Shown here: in pieces, positions 10,991 to 22,600 of the stretch
Layout of the letters: the number at the start of each line of letters is the position of its first letter
How positions within the stretch are numbered: the first letter of the stretch is position 1
NCBI RefSeq assembly: GCF_025698545.1
Contig: NC_068569.1
Span: 12,462,001-12,526,000 of the forward strand
Direction: 5' to 3'
From: Gossypium raimondii
Lineage: Eukaryota; Streptophyta; Magnoliopsida; Malvales; Malvaceae
DNA: 64,000 nt
The notes under the pieces: generated by a model
What the model was told of the DNA's origin: nothing
The model's database searches: none
What the model saw: only the letters and a program-made list of their open reading frames with translations
Made by a program: the position numbers and the translations under genes

Positions 10991-12149
10991 GGCTACTTTA
11001 TTTACCCCCAAAAAAAGAACTAATGCCCAAATTTTATGTTTCTTACGGGTTCTCAACACCAAAAATGAAGCCCAACGTTCAACTGCTAAACAATAACTTG
11101 ACATGCTTTCAAAGAGAATGTCAAATATCACAGGGAAAATGTCTGTAACACATTAACTTATCTGGAATCTTCATAGTACATATATGGTTAAATGTAGACA
11201 AATATCATATTGGTTTCAAGTGGTTTAAAACCTAAATTCATTGGCCTATTTTCACCACTAGGTCCTAGCTAGCTCCTGGAAGACAGTCAACTGACCATGA
11301 AGAAAACATAAGACAGAAATCAATCATTGCTTGGCATGGTTATCAACTCTTGTCCAATTAATGAACTTTAATTACATTATACCTGCATCTGATAAAAAGA
11401 TAGAGTTTGTTCAAAAAAATAAAAAGATAGCGTAAAGGAAAAGCTTGTGGCAGAAGGGGAAAACTATTGAGCAGTTTCTTCTCTTTTTATTTCCTTTGGT
11501 CGATAAACAGAACCAGTTCCCTGTTCAGCTGATACAGTGAACTGATTGCCAACTGCCAAGCACAAATAACATACATAGTCTTTCCCTATCTTAAAACAGA
11601 CTTAAAACTGGAGAAATTGGCATTGATTCACCTATGGAGGGATTCTTGATGCAGCTGGCATCTCTAAGATGGAAAGGGTAATCCTAGGAACAATTAACTT
11701 AGTGTTGAACAGTATATGGGTTGTGGAGGGTGATGAACACACCAAATGCTTGAGCTGTAACTAATCAGCGATGACTCTCCTGGATCAGAAGAATCTAGAG
11801 ATGATAGTCTGATGATGAAGCAACGTTAACATCATGCTGAGAGTTCCATTGAGCCTGATGATGTTTAGAGAAGTGGTGAAATGACAAGATTCATTCTCAT
11901 ACTTCCTTCGGCTTCTAACCATATCAGCATTCATATTTTGTTTAAACCCTCAGTTCCTTGCCTTGGAAATTTGTCAAACTGATAATAGCTGCTGCATGCA
12001 AACATTAGTTGAAAAACAGATTAAATTGTGACAAAGAGGAGAGGTATTAAGACTAACCAATATCCTAAGCTGCTCCTATAGTATTTGCCTACCATTTCAA
12101 GGAAAGGAGCAAGCAATAATGGAGAAGTGTAGCATATATAAATATGGTA

Positions 12150-12262
12150 ACTGCAGGAGTGAATGGCAGGGCAATTCTCCTTTGGCAAAGCCAGAAGTTT
12201 TAAGTAAGCCATGTTCTTCTCTGTGCCAAAGAAGGACTGCACTGTTATTTCACAACTGCACA
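12150..12262 (-). ncRNA. MIR399: MIR399 precursor 5
   Basis: Hairpin with arms at 12167-12187 and 12224-12244. On the minus strand the star begins GTGCAGTCCTTCTTTGGCAC, a known style of miR399-5p. The mature 3'-arm product begins TGCCAAAGGAGAATTGCCCT and ends in G, a canonical plant miR399. The downstream flank GCCATTCACTC is shared with precursor 3, and AATAACAGTGCA with precursor 2. A TATA box and PHR1-type site lie upstream at 12306-12346. The plus strand would give a poor miR399, so minus is preferred. Confidence 0.9.
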
Positions 12263-12305
12263 TACGTGTTAGCTGGTCATCTAAGCAGAGCAATTGAAGA
12301 GACCT

Positions 12306-12346
12306 CTTTATACCACATAATTATTCGCACCTGAACATGGATATGC
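12306..12346 (-). promoter_or_regulatory. Promoter of MIR399 unit 5: TATA box and PHR1 site
   Basis: On the minus strand TATAAAG is at 12312-12306 and the PHR1-type site GCATATCC (GGATATGC on plus) at 12346-12339, 26 bp upstream of the TATA box. Spacing and flanking words equal those of unit 2. Predicted start is about 12275. Confidence 0.7.
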
Positions 12347-13106
12347 TGTAAGAATTCATATTTTGGGGTTCCTTTTATGTTAATGGAGTTATGGTCCCCG
12401 TTATCTTTTAACAATTGATTTTAGAATTGGGCTAGCATTCACCCCCATCAAATAAGAGCATTACATGGCATTTTCGGGGCCAAAACATTTGCTACAACAA
12501 AGCCAGGAAATGAATGTTTGCATTTGTAACCATAGTAGGTACAAGTTTGTTGTTTCTTCGCCTTCAGTTTCCTTCTAGGATCACTTGTATAGATAGAACC
12601 ATATATTAAGCACAATTTGCGTCACTGCTTTTAACTTATGGAGTTCTATAAAGATTTCCAAAATCCTGAAAACATATATTTTATGATGAGTTTGAATACG
12701 ACACGAAAATAAAACATATTTAATAAACACGAAATTAAAATGATAAATCTAGTATGATTGTTTAGACACAATATTGACGCCACACCTATAAAAACACATT
12801 TTAAAATTATAAATTACTAAAGATATTAATTTTAAATGAATCGATTTTTCAATAAGTATTAAATTTAAATTATAAAATTTGTTTGTTATACTTTTAAAAT
12901 TAAGTACAAGATTTTTATAAATTTAATTTTAAAATTTTAAAAGTAAAACATTTAAAAGATAGTGTTAAAAGAAATAAAATACAAAAAATTGAAATTAGTT
13001 AATAACATGAGCAAAAATCTTATTTCAATATCTTAATAATAGAATAAAATAATTTCATTTAAATTTAATCATAAAAATAAACAAAATATTAATATAAAAC
13101 AATTTT

Positions 13107-13636
13107 GGGTAAGCTACACTTATAATCACCCAACTATTGCTAAGTTTGCTTTTTAGTCACTCAATAATGAAAAGTTACAAAATAGTCATCCAACTATTTG
13201 ATTGTCTTTTTTGGTAGCTGTTAAATGACTAATGGAAGATGACGTGACAGCTTTTGAAATTGCCATAACAACAACTTTAACCTTCAATATTTATACATTT
13301 TGTAATTTGGTCTCTTTTTTTTCTTTTTCTTTTTTAGTTTTGCTTTTCTTTTTCATCTTCTCATTCTTTAAAATTGACCTACAATGTCACAATGAAAAAG
13401 AAGATTGTAAAAAAGACCAAATTACACAATGTGTAAATGTTGAGGATTAATTTTTTTAGAATCAAGATTAAATTGACACAATGTATGAATCTTGAAGGTT
13501 AAAATTGCTCAAGTAGTTATCTTTCGGTAGGTGAGCAGAAAAAGAGAATAGTTAGACAACTATTTTGTAACTTTTCATAATTGAATGAGTAAAAAAATTA
13601 CTAACATTTGAGTGGCTACCATCCTGAATTTGGAGG
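13107..13636. mobile_element. Mutator-type MITE (530 bp)
   Basis: The left end GGGTAAGCTACACTTATAAT... and the reverse complement of the right end share a long imperfect inverted repeat, including ATGAAAAGTTACAAAATAGT on both sides (about 100 bp in all). A 9-bp direct repeat, AACAATTTT, flanks it at 13098-13106 and 13637-13645, the length expected of Mutator-like elements. No transposase. The 13232-13450 frame inside is T-rich noise. Confidence 0.8.
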
Positions 13637-13645
13637 AACAATTTT

Positions 13646-14205
13646 CTTTTTACTATTTCAACCTCATGCAAATTTAAAATTTAAAGATGGTATCAATACT
13701 TATAAATTTGTGTTTGAAAATTGGTGTGTATTGTTCGTTGACTCGTGTGTCTTTGATTTGAGAGCTTAAGCACATGGCTTAATAAATTTCGGTACAATTT
13801 CACCACTTAAAAATGATATACGTACAAAAAAAGAGATTAAATAATTATAGCTAGAAATTTTGAAAAACTTACTAACATCTTGGATCTATCCTCTTAATCC
13901 TTATATACAAACTTAATTGTAATTGACTTATTTTACAATTTTTCTATTTGATGGAATTATTGCATTTTCTTCAAATTCATTTATTTATTTAAGAACTAAG
14001 AATTAAAATCCTAATCAAACTTTAACTCTTCAATAAATCTATCTATCCATGTATATTTATCTTAAGCAAAGTTAATCCATATATATAATTAGCTAATAAA
14101 ATTCACCTTCTTGCTTAATAATCGAAAATTAAAAGCACGATGAGAATAATAAAATATGTCTCATGCGTATACAACTATGGGGTTTAATTTATTGAGAGGT
14201 TGCTC
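13646..14205. other. Intergenic, nothing recognised
   Basis: AT-rich spacer between the MITE and the F-box relic. No supported feature. Confidence 0.4.
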
Positions 14206-14257
14206 TTTGTTCTCCAATGTTAGGCCTGGTTGAAGTCATCCACAAGCCAGATGATGG

Positions 14258-14605
14258 TACATTGGGACCAACTTCCCATTAACATATTAAGTTTAATCTT
14301 GGAGCAGATCGTATCCAATTCAACCTTGTTTGCAAGCGATGGAGAATATATAAATACATAGACCCCCAGTTGGTATGGCTGATGCTCCCTTACGATCCAA
14401 ACTGCCCATATTTGAGATTCTATGATATGCGTGAGGGAAAAGTTCGTAAGCTGAATCTCCCCAGATATGCACAAGGAGGTTGGATTTCTGCGTTTTCTAA
14501 CGGTGGCTTTTCTTCGCTATAGGCACCAATGTTGATGATCTGCAACTATTCCTGTATGATCCCATCTCAAGGGCTCAACTTCCGCTTACAAGTACGTGCA
14601 TTTTC
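14258..14605 (+). pseudogene. Broken F-box/DUF295 protein gene fragment
   Basis: Three consecutive plus-strand reading frames resemble a plant F-box/DUF295 (KIB-type) protein. HWDQLPINILSLILEQI (from about 14260) is an F-box helix. FNLVCKRWR (about 14323) is the classic F-box end, followed by LVWLMLPYDPNCPYLRFYD and EGKVRKLNLPRYAQGGW, the start of DUF295. A third frame, NVDDLQLFLYDPISRAQLPL (about 14530-14590), continues it. There is a frame change after the F-box helix, a stop plus frame change near 14520, and no C-terminal half. These genes form large families in which dead copies are common. The 84-codon minus-strand frame over it is only its shadow. Confidence 0.65.
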
Positions 14606-17330
14606 ATACATACATACTCTAATTATAACGCCAATCGATTGAGAAAGAAGAAAGTAATAAACCCAATTGAATTTGGGAGCAGCTAAACAAATTGACCGCA
14701 GCTAGAGCAAGAGATGAACGTTTCACATGGCAGCAGCAAGGCAACTTTCAACAGTCAGTAGTGTTGACCCCACTCCTGGTTGGTGGGAGGAGGAGGGGAG
14801 TCAACCTATGAAGCTTTTAATTATTAAATGAATGAAACACATTTTTATTTGCAGCGGCATCAATAATTCTCACTTTTCATGACCACATTGATTTAAAAAA
14901 GAAAAAGAGAACAATAACATCCTTCTTTTTCAGAAAAGGAAGGAGAGTGGTCCCTCCCAGTATATTAAATTAGCACACTCGTTTCAAGAAACTATTAGCA
15001 AAGAAAAGGATGGGAATTGCAGTAAGCACGTGGGAATCCGTTCACATTTCACACCAACCCTAATTTTATTAAAAACATAATTTTCACATTGAAGGATCAG
15101 ATTAGAAAAGCCCTTTGAAATTGGGAATGAGTTCTTGTTTGTTTTCTTTTAGGCTGCATTCTGAGTCCCCAATTCCTGCATATCACGCGTCTGCTGCCAC
15201 TTTATAATTTTCATGACCTAACTCTAGGAATATTATACTAATTATATGAGTTTATATCCCCAAAGCCAAAAGATATTAAATTGGGAAAATAAATGCTGAC
15301 AATTGTGCATGTAGAATCTAAAACATTAATTGTTCACTGTAGGTAGACAATGCTAAATATTTTAAAACTCTTATCACTGCTCATCTTTTCCATTTAAAGC
15401 TAGAATCGAACAGTACATTCTTTTTATTATATAAAAGCTAAACATGGGAACATGTTTTTGATAGAAGATACAAAATGTTGGACAATATATATATTTATAA
15501 AGTGTATGCTAGAACTAGAAAAGGACGGATAGAAACAAATTAAATTATTCATACATAGCTTTTATAAAAGATAAAAGTTGAATTTATATGATTCCTATCA
15601 CAAAAGAAAGATGATATTGATACAAAATAAGCAACAAATAAATTGGGATAACAAAAGAGTATATCAATTTTGTTTATAGCTTCTTCTTTTTAGTTTATAT
15701 TTATAGACGTAATAAATATATATGATATAAAATTTTACTTCTAACAAACATTAAAGTCCTAATGTATACCAAACTTGTATTGATCTTAATGGACATTCAT
15801 TTAATGATCTAATTTTCATAACACTCTCCATTGGATGTCTATTGGTAAATAATGTGCCTCGTTAATACCTTATAAGATAAAACCTTGAGAGGAAAAAAAA
15901 ACTCCTAATGAAAGAAAAATGTTACACATATTTATAATATGCGTAACATGCTACCTTATTAAAAACTTTACCAAAAAATCTCAATGAAATAAAACTTCGG
16001 TTAAGAGACAAATAGTACAACGCGTATTTAATTTTCTCGTGACAACGTCACATGATATCACAAATTTTATGTGTTCAATCTTGAATGTTACATTTTCAAA
16101 TGATCACTTGAACGTTTTTACTAAACATTTATATAATCATTCTTTTGAAAGTCACGAGTGAGAAAAATTTTGGAGAAATATATTTTTATCTTTTTAGAAG
16201 TTTCAAGAATAATCATAATGACTTTGATCATGATCCTTTTATAAAAATAAAATGTTCAAATCAAATCAATCCATATATTGAACAATTTCTGAAAATTTTA
16301 TATACTTCTAGCATTCTAAATCTTTAAGAATTTTAATATAAACTTTCACATGTCAAATTTTTCATGAACCGCCGAGTATTAAGATATCTATAAGTTATTG
16401 CATTCATCACAAAAGAATGCTATATATTTTGTAATTAATGTCAAGATTTAGTAAAAACTTCATTTTCTTATTTCATTTTTAAAACTTACTCATTTGTACT
16501 CCACTGATTTTATACATTTAGATGTTTGAATTGTTGGTCCAAAAACTTGACTTAATTTAATTTTACTTAAACAAAGTGTCTTTCCATTTATGACCAATCT
16601 AATCTATGTCAATATTTCTCAACATATTTATTCAAGATCATTATTGTTATTATCATTTCAATTATAATAATGTATGTAAAATTGTCGTCGACAATTTTCT
16701 ACTTTTTACTGATTTCATATTTTCTCATATTGACATGACTTATTAAAATCTGTTTACTAATCATGGTTGAATGGTGGTGGGAAATTTTTTGAGAATCGAA
16801 GGCATAAGGTCAAATCCTTCCTATATATTTTTTCTTCTATCCAAATACGATTGATATTTATATGTTTCCCCATATAAAATAAATAAAGATTTTTGTAATC
16901 AACCCCAAAAATATATTTAGATACATAAAAATTAAAATCATATTAAAAGCAACAATAGTATCTATAACAAATTAGATTTAAGACAAGTCATGATCGCCAG
17001 CAAGATTGATGGAACAGTATTTATGTTGGGTTCTAATATTATGTTTTCAAACGCGATAACTCCCATCTTTTTCTTGTTGCTTCCTATTAAAGCCACGTCA
17101 TATCCGCACGATACAAATCACTTTGGCTTCCAGGAAAAAGCAACTCGCTCCAACATAGAAGTAAAACATGGTTAAATACTTGGTAATATTTTATTATTAT
17201 TACTATAATACCCCATGTAAAACGTGTGTTCCTTTTTTGGGTTGAATTGTTTGTGTCATTTTTGAACGGCGTTAAGGGTTTTTTGGTCACACGCTGGTCT
17301 TGTAATATTTATTAAGGATTAAGTTGTGAA
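14606..17330. other. Intergenic; includes old repeat at ~15.77-16.1 kb
   Basis: No gene recognised. The segment at about 15770-16030 (words like CACTCTCCATTGGATGTC, GTGCCTCGTTAATACCTT, TTATTAAAAACTTTACC) resembles a sequence repeated in many plant genomes that I associate with LTR-retroelement remains. It is fragmentary, and neither its limits nor its family can be fixed here. Confidence 0.3.
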
Positions 17331-17396
17331 TTAAACCACAACCTCACAAGTTTTATTTTCTTGAAATATTCTCTTTTGTTTACTGAGTTGCTTTTA

Positions 17397-18140
17397 ATGG
17401 AGTCGGATGGAATTATCAGCCTCTTTGATTCGTGTTGGTTTGAGATGGAAATATTCAAAAAACAGACAACTCCATCAACATCTACGGTTTCGGAACCAAA
17501 CCAAGATCTCCGAGCTGAAGAAACATCATCAAAACCAGAGTTTACACGCACCCCATCTCTCCATACAAGGTCCATGAGCGACCAGTTGAGCTTAAACAGC
17601 ACAAGCTTCATAGGTTCAGCTTCGTTGTCGCCCGACTCGGTTCTCCACTCACCAAAGCTGCATAAAATCATCTCGGGCAAAGAAATGACGGAAGAAGAGT
17701 TGCAAGATAACGGGAGTAGAATCCAAGAAGAACCCAAAAAGAAGGAGACAGCAGCAAGCAACAGGAGAAGTAGTAGAAGGAAAAAGGGTACAAGCAAGAG
17801 CTTGTCAGACTTGGAATTTGAGGAGCTAAAAGGGTTTATGGATCTGGGGTTTGTATTCTCAGAGGAAGATAACAAGGATTCAAGGTTGGTTGAAATAATC
17901 CCTGGCTTGCAAAGATTGGGAAGGAAAGATGGTGAAGAAGAGAATAAAGAAGCTGCAGGTGCTGAAGATGATGATAGGGATGAAGTTTCAAGGCCTTACC
18001 TATCAGAAGCATGGCATGTTTCAGAAAGAAGAAAGGAAAACCCTTTGATGAATTGGAGAGTCCCTGCTTTGGGTAACGAGGTTGACGTCAAAGACAGCCT
18101 TAGATGGTGGGCTCATACTGTTGCCTCTACTGTTAAATGA
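17397..18140 (+). CDS. DUF1685 family protein
   Basis: Intronless frame of 247 residues if read from the ATG at 17397 (MESDGIISLFDSCWFEMEIF). An in-frame ATG at 17361 would add 12 residues; the later one is preferred because DUF1685 proteins usually start close to this acidic leader. Diagnostic blocks are SLSDLEFEELKGFMDLGF (about residues 135-152), IIPGLQRLG, RPYLSEAW (about 199-206), NWRVPA and the C-terminal DVKDSLRWWAHTVASTV. A basic stretch RRSSRRKKG precedes the first block and may be a nuclear signal. No signal peptide or membrane segment. The family is plant-specific and has no established biochemical role. The long minus-strand frame over it (17312-17875) is a shadow. Confidence 0.85.
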   Translation: MESDGIISLFDSCWFEMEIFKKQTTPSTSTVSEPNQDLRAEETSSKPEFTRTPSLHTRSMSDQLSLNSTSFIGSASLSPDSVLHSPKLHKIISGKEMTEEELQDNGSRIQEEPKKKETAASNRRSSRRKKGTSKSLSDLEFEELKGFMDLGFVFSEEDNKDSRLVEIIPGLQRLGRKDGEEENKEAAGAEDDDRDEVSRPYLSEAWHVSERRKENPLMNWRVPALGNEVDVKDSLRWWAHTVASTVK

Positions 18141-19480
18141 TTCCATGAGAGTTGAGCTTTGAGAATTCCCACCTCATACATAGTTTTGGGGTTTTTTCAT
18201 TGGGGGATTTTCCCAAATATCTCTCCGGTTTTCTTTTTGACGGTTTCAATTACTCGGTTGTCTTTGTTTTTTTCTTGTAAATAGAAATTATTTTTTGTCG
18301 ATGAAATTACTGAATCTTTACTTGAAAGTTTTTTTATGCGTTTGTACTTTATTAATTTCAACACTTTTAATCGTTTTAATTTTAGAAGTTTTCATTACCA
18401 ATTGAACCATGAAAAAATCTCTGTTTTGTTGGAACTAAGGTATTGATGCAATCGCCTATCAAACTGGAAAAAGTGGAGGAATCGAAATATAAAAGTCAAA
18501 TTTCTGGAAAAATCAGGTGAAGAAGTTGTTTGGGAGGAAGTTTCCGCAGAAAAATCAGATTCATGAATACAACATCTGAAATTGGCTCACGCCCTTGTCT
18601 GATAGTTAAGTGTAAACCCAAAGTAAACTTCGTCTTCAACTTTCAGTTCAGGCAACTCGTATTGAATCTTATCTTTTCTTAGTAGTAGTTGATAATAGTC
18701 ACGTTGTGAAAAGAAGATGTTTTATAACCCACAAAAATATTAATGAAGTTAAATGTTGGAATGTAAACTCACTACCGATTACCTAACAGATGCGGTTATT
18801 GCTGCTGCTTCCTTTTGTTTTTAATTGAAGGCAATGGTGTTCTACTTGGTTAATGCAAGGTTTTAATATTGATCTATGGGCCGATCGTGAGATTGTCATC
18901 GCCTTAAATATCTAAATACATTAGATACGGGCATTTTAAGGCCCATGAAAGTAATGGATTAGATCTATAAGATTACATCTGTAATTTCGATGTTAAGTGC
19001 CCAACAAAAAGCTACACAAAAGAGGGCATCTGATATCGGAAGGGTTTCAACTCTCAGTTGTTTTAGGGAAAAGGAAAGTCTGCCTGGGTGGTTGGGTTCT
19101 TAGCTTTTATGTGATGTTTCATTAATTGTTTTGTCGGGTGTGTTTTGTTCCTGTTTAGTTTGGGCTTCGGTATGTTTTATGTTTTGTTTGGGCTCTGTTC
19201 ATTAATAAAATCCAACCATTCATACTTCAAAATAAAAAATAAAAAATATGCAATACGTATTGTTTATGGTTGCAGAGTGGCAGACTTATCGGCAGGGGTC
19301 GGGTTAGTTAAAAGATGTGCCTCGCCCAACAGAAATGAATTATTGCTTCCTTAAACTTCCCGCAAATTTTCAAAAAAGATCTTTTCTTCTTACACCCCAA
19401 ACAATAATGCAGACATTGCTTCTTACATGTCTCTCACTTTGTTTTCTCTGCAAAATACATGACACCAACAACCCACCCGC
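18141..19480. other. Intergenic, nothing recognised
   Basis: 3' flank of the DUF1685 gene and distal upstream region of CESA8. No additional gene or clear repeat seen. Confidence 0.4.
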
Positions 19481-19489
19481 CCTTCTCTT

Positions 19490-19596
19490 ACCAAACTTCT
19501 CTTCACCATTACAAAATTGCCATCTTCACCCTCTGCCAAAAGCCCAACCTAGCCTAGCTTCTAGTATGTTTTTTTTTTCACATATAAGAACCAAAC
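19490..19596 (+). promoter_or_regulatory. Candidate secondary-wall MYB elements upstream of CESA8
   Basis: Two ACCAAAC words (19490-19496 and 19590-19596) fit the secondary-wall MYB-responsive element ACC(A/T)A(A/C)(T/C) bound by MYB46/MYB83-class factors. They lie 206 and 106 bp before the CESA8 start codon. Such short matches are frequent by chance; location and gene function are the only support. No clear TATA box is seen. Confidence 0.35.
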
Positions 19597-19695
19597 AAGA
19601 ACGGTGGAGAACAAGTAGAGGGACCTTTTGGCTAGGTTACCGTACCATTGGGTTTCTCTGGGAAAAAAAGGAAGTAGAATTTTTTTTTTTTTGAG

Positions 19696-22600
19696 ATGAT
19701 GGAATCTGGGGTTCCTGTTTGCCACACCTGTGGTGAGCATGTTGGTTTGAATGGTAATGGAGAACCCTTCGTGGCTTGCCATGATTGCAATTTCCCCATT
19801 TGCAAAACTTGTTTCGACTATGAACTTAAGGAAGGTCGAAAAGCTTGTTTGCGTTGCGGTAATCCATACGATGGTATGTTTCTATTTGCTCCTTTGTAAA
19901 TCTTTAGATTCTTGAGTTGGAATCAGTCATATCCCAAAATATACATATTAACTTCATTTGTTTTTTCCAATGCTTGTTTAATTTCCCTGGATTCTTTGCC
20001 ATTTACATAACTGAATTAATATTTTAAATTGATGGCTCAACTCCTCAGAGAACCTGCTGGATGATGCGGAAAAGGCATCTGGTGATCGATCCACAATAGC
20101 CGCACACATGGACAAGTCTCAGGTATTTCCTATATTCCAGGTCCAACCTCATTTTTAAGTTAGTATAATTTGTAACGTTTTACATTTCCTAGGTACTTCA
20201 GTGTTACGATACTGAGAGCTCATTCATCTTGGTTTATTACAGGATGCTGGAATTCATGCAAGACATATCAGCAGTGTGTCTACGCTTGATAGTGGTATGT
20301 AACATTATTAGTTTCTTTCATAATCTTAAAAGAAAAGTCCAATTCTAGTTGTCTTGTCTCATCCTATGTTTTAATGAAGAAATGACCGAAGACAATGGGA
20401 ACCCAATTTGGAAGAACAGGGTGGAAAGTTGGAAAGAAAAGAAGAATAAGAAAAAAAAGACTTCGATCAAGGTGGAAATAGAGGCTCAAGTTCCGCCTGA
20501 GCAACTCATGGAAGATAAACCGTAAGTTTCAATTACAAAGCCTTCCCTGAACTCTGTTGTTTATAATACAAAGCAAATTAATGAGAAGAAGTCATTAATG
20601 TTTTTGTTTATAACATTTTGACCAACCACTAATCGCTTTATTGAGCATGCTTTAACCATATATATCAGATTACCAATTTGATTTGCTTAGAATTTAATGG
20701 AAGTAATGTTCAATTATGACTGATATGTAATATTTGCTTTTGCAGAGCAGCTGATGCTTTTCAACCCCTCTCGACCGTAATTCCAATTCCGAAAAGCAGA
20801 CTTGCACCATATAGAACTGTGATCATTATGCGGTTGATCATTTTGGGTCTTTTCTTCCATTACCGAGTAACGAATCCAGTTGACAGTGCTTTTGCTCTGT
20901 GGCTGACTTCAGTCATATGCGAAATCTGGTTTGCTTTTTCCTGGGTGTTGGATCAGTTCCCTAAGTGGTATCCTATTAACAGGGATACATACATTGACAG
21001 GCTATCTGCAAGGTACAAATCCATGAATCAAAACTTTCACTCATGCCACTAAATGCGATAATAGCATAAACATAAGCTATTCATGCCAGTATTTGAGTTA
21101 ATTCAGTATCTGTATAATCCAATTTTTAAGCAGTTCATTCCTAAGCTTCACTGTGTTCCTACAAATACAATGAATGGAACTCTTTTATCTGTGAATACAA
21201 TGGCAGATATGAAAGAGAAGGTGAGCCTTCTGAACTTGCTGCTGTTGACTTCTTTGTGAGTACGGTGGATCCATTGAAAGAACCTCCATTGATCACTGCG
21301 AATACTGTGCTTTCCATCCTTGCCCTGGACTACCCTGTGGATAAGGTCTCCTGCTATGTATCAGATGATGGTGCTGCAATGCTGTCATTTGAATCTCTTG
21401 TAGAAACAGCTGACTTTGCAAGAAAGTGGGTTCCATTTTGCAAAAAGTTCTCTATTGAACCCAGGGCACCCGAGTTTTACTTCTCACAGAAGATTGATTA
21501 CTTGAAGGATAAAGTGCAGTCCTCATTTGTGAAAGAACGTAGAGCAATGAAAGTAAGCACTTCAAGCTTTCTTTAGCTAACATTTTCTTGAATATTCATA
21601 CACTACTTTGATAGCAGAAGTTATGGGCTATCTCTCATCTATGATTTCTAATTCCATTTCAATTGGTTGCAGAGAGACTATGAAGAGTTCAAAATTAGAA
21701 TTAATGCTTTAGTTGCAAAGGCTCAGAAAACACCTGAAGAAGGGTGGACAATGCAAGATGGAACTCCTTGGCCAGGAAATAACACACGCGATCACCCTGG
21801 CATGATCCAGGTTTTCCTTGGATATAGTGGTGCCTGTGACATTGATGGAAATGAACTTCCTAGACTGGTTTATGTCTCCAGAGAGAAGAGACCTGGCTAC
21901 CAACACCACAAAAAAGCTGGTGCTGAAAATGCTTTGGTAGGCAATACGTATCACAAAACCAGCTTTGTATGAATAGTTCAAATCTTCTCTTGCAACTAAC
22001 AGTGAATGGTTTCTTATAGGTTAGGGTGTCTGCAGTTCTAACAAATGCTCCCTTCATCCTCAATCTTGATTGTGACCACTACGTTAACAATAGCAAGGCA
22101 GTTAGGGAAGCTATGTGCTTCCTGATGGACCCTGAAGTTGGTCGAGATGTATGCTATGTGCAGTTTCCTCAAAGATTTGATGGCATAGATAGGAGTGATC
22201 GATATGCCAATCGCAACACAGTTTTCTTTGATGTAAGATTAAAGCTAAAACATTTTTCTGCTCAATTTAAGTGCTTGTGTCAAGTGTTTTATGTTGTGAT
22301 TGCATTATGATAGAAGCAGCTTCAGTATTGAAACTTTTCCAAATTTCAACTACAGGTTAACATGAAAGGTCTTGATGGAATTCAAGGACCAGTTTATGTG
22401 GGAACAGGTTGTGTTTTCAATAGGCAAGCACTTTATGGTTATGGACCACCTTCAATGCCCAGGTTGTCCAAGTCGTCTTCCTCATCATGCTCCTGGTGTG
22501 GCTGCTGCTCATGTTGCTGCCCGGGAAAGAAGGCTCCTAAAGATCCATCAGAGCTTTACCGTGATGCAAAACGGGAAGAACTTGATGCTGCCATCTTCAA

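Noticed and set aside
17312-17875. 187-codon minus-strand frame
   Set aside because: Antisense shadow of the DUF1685 coding sequence.
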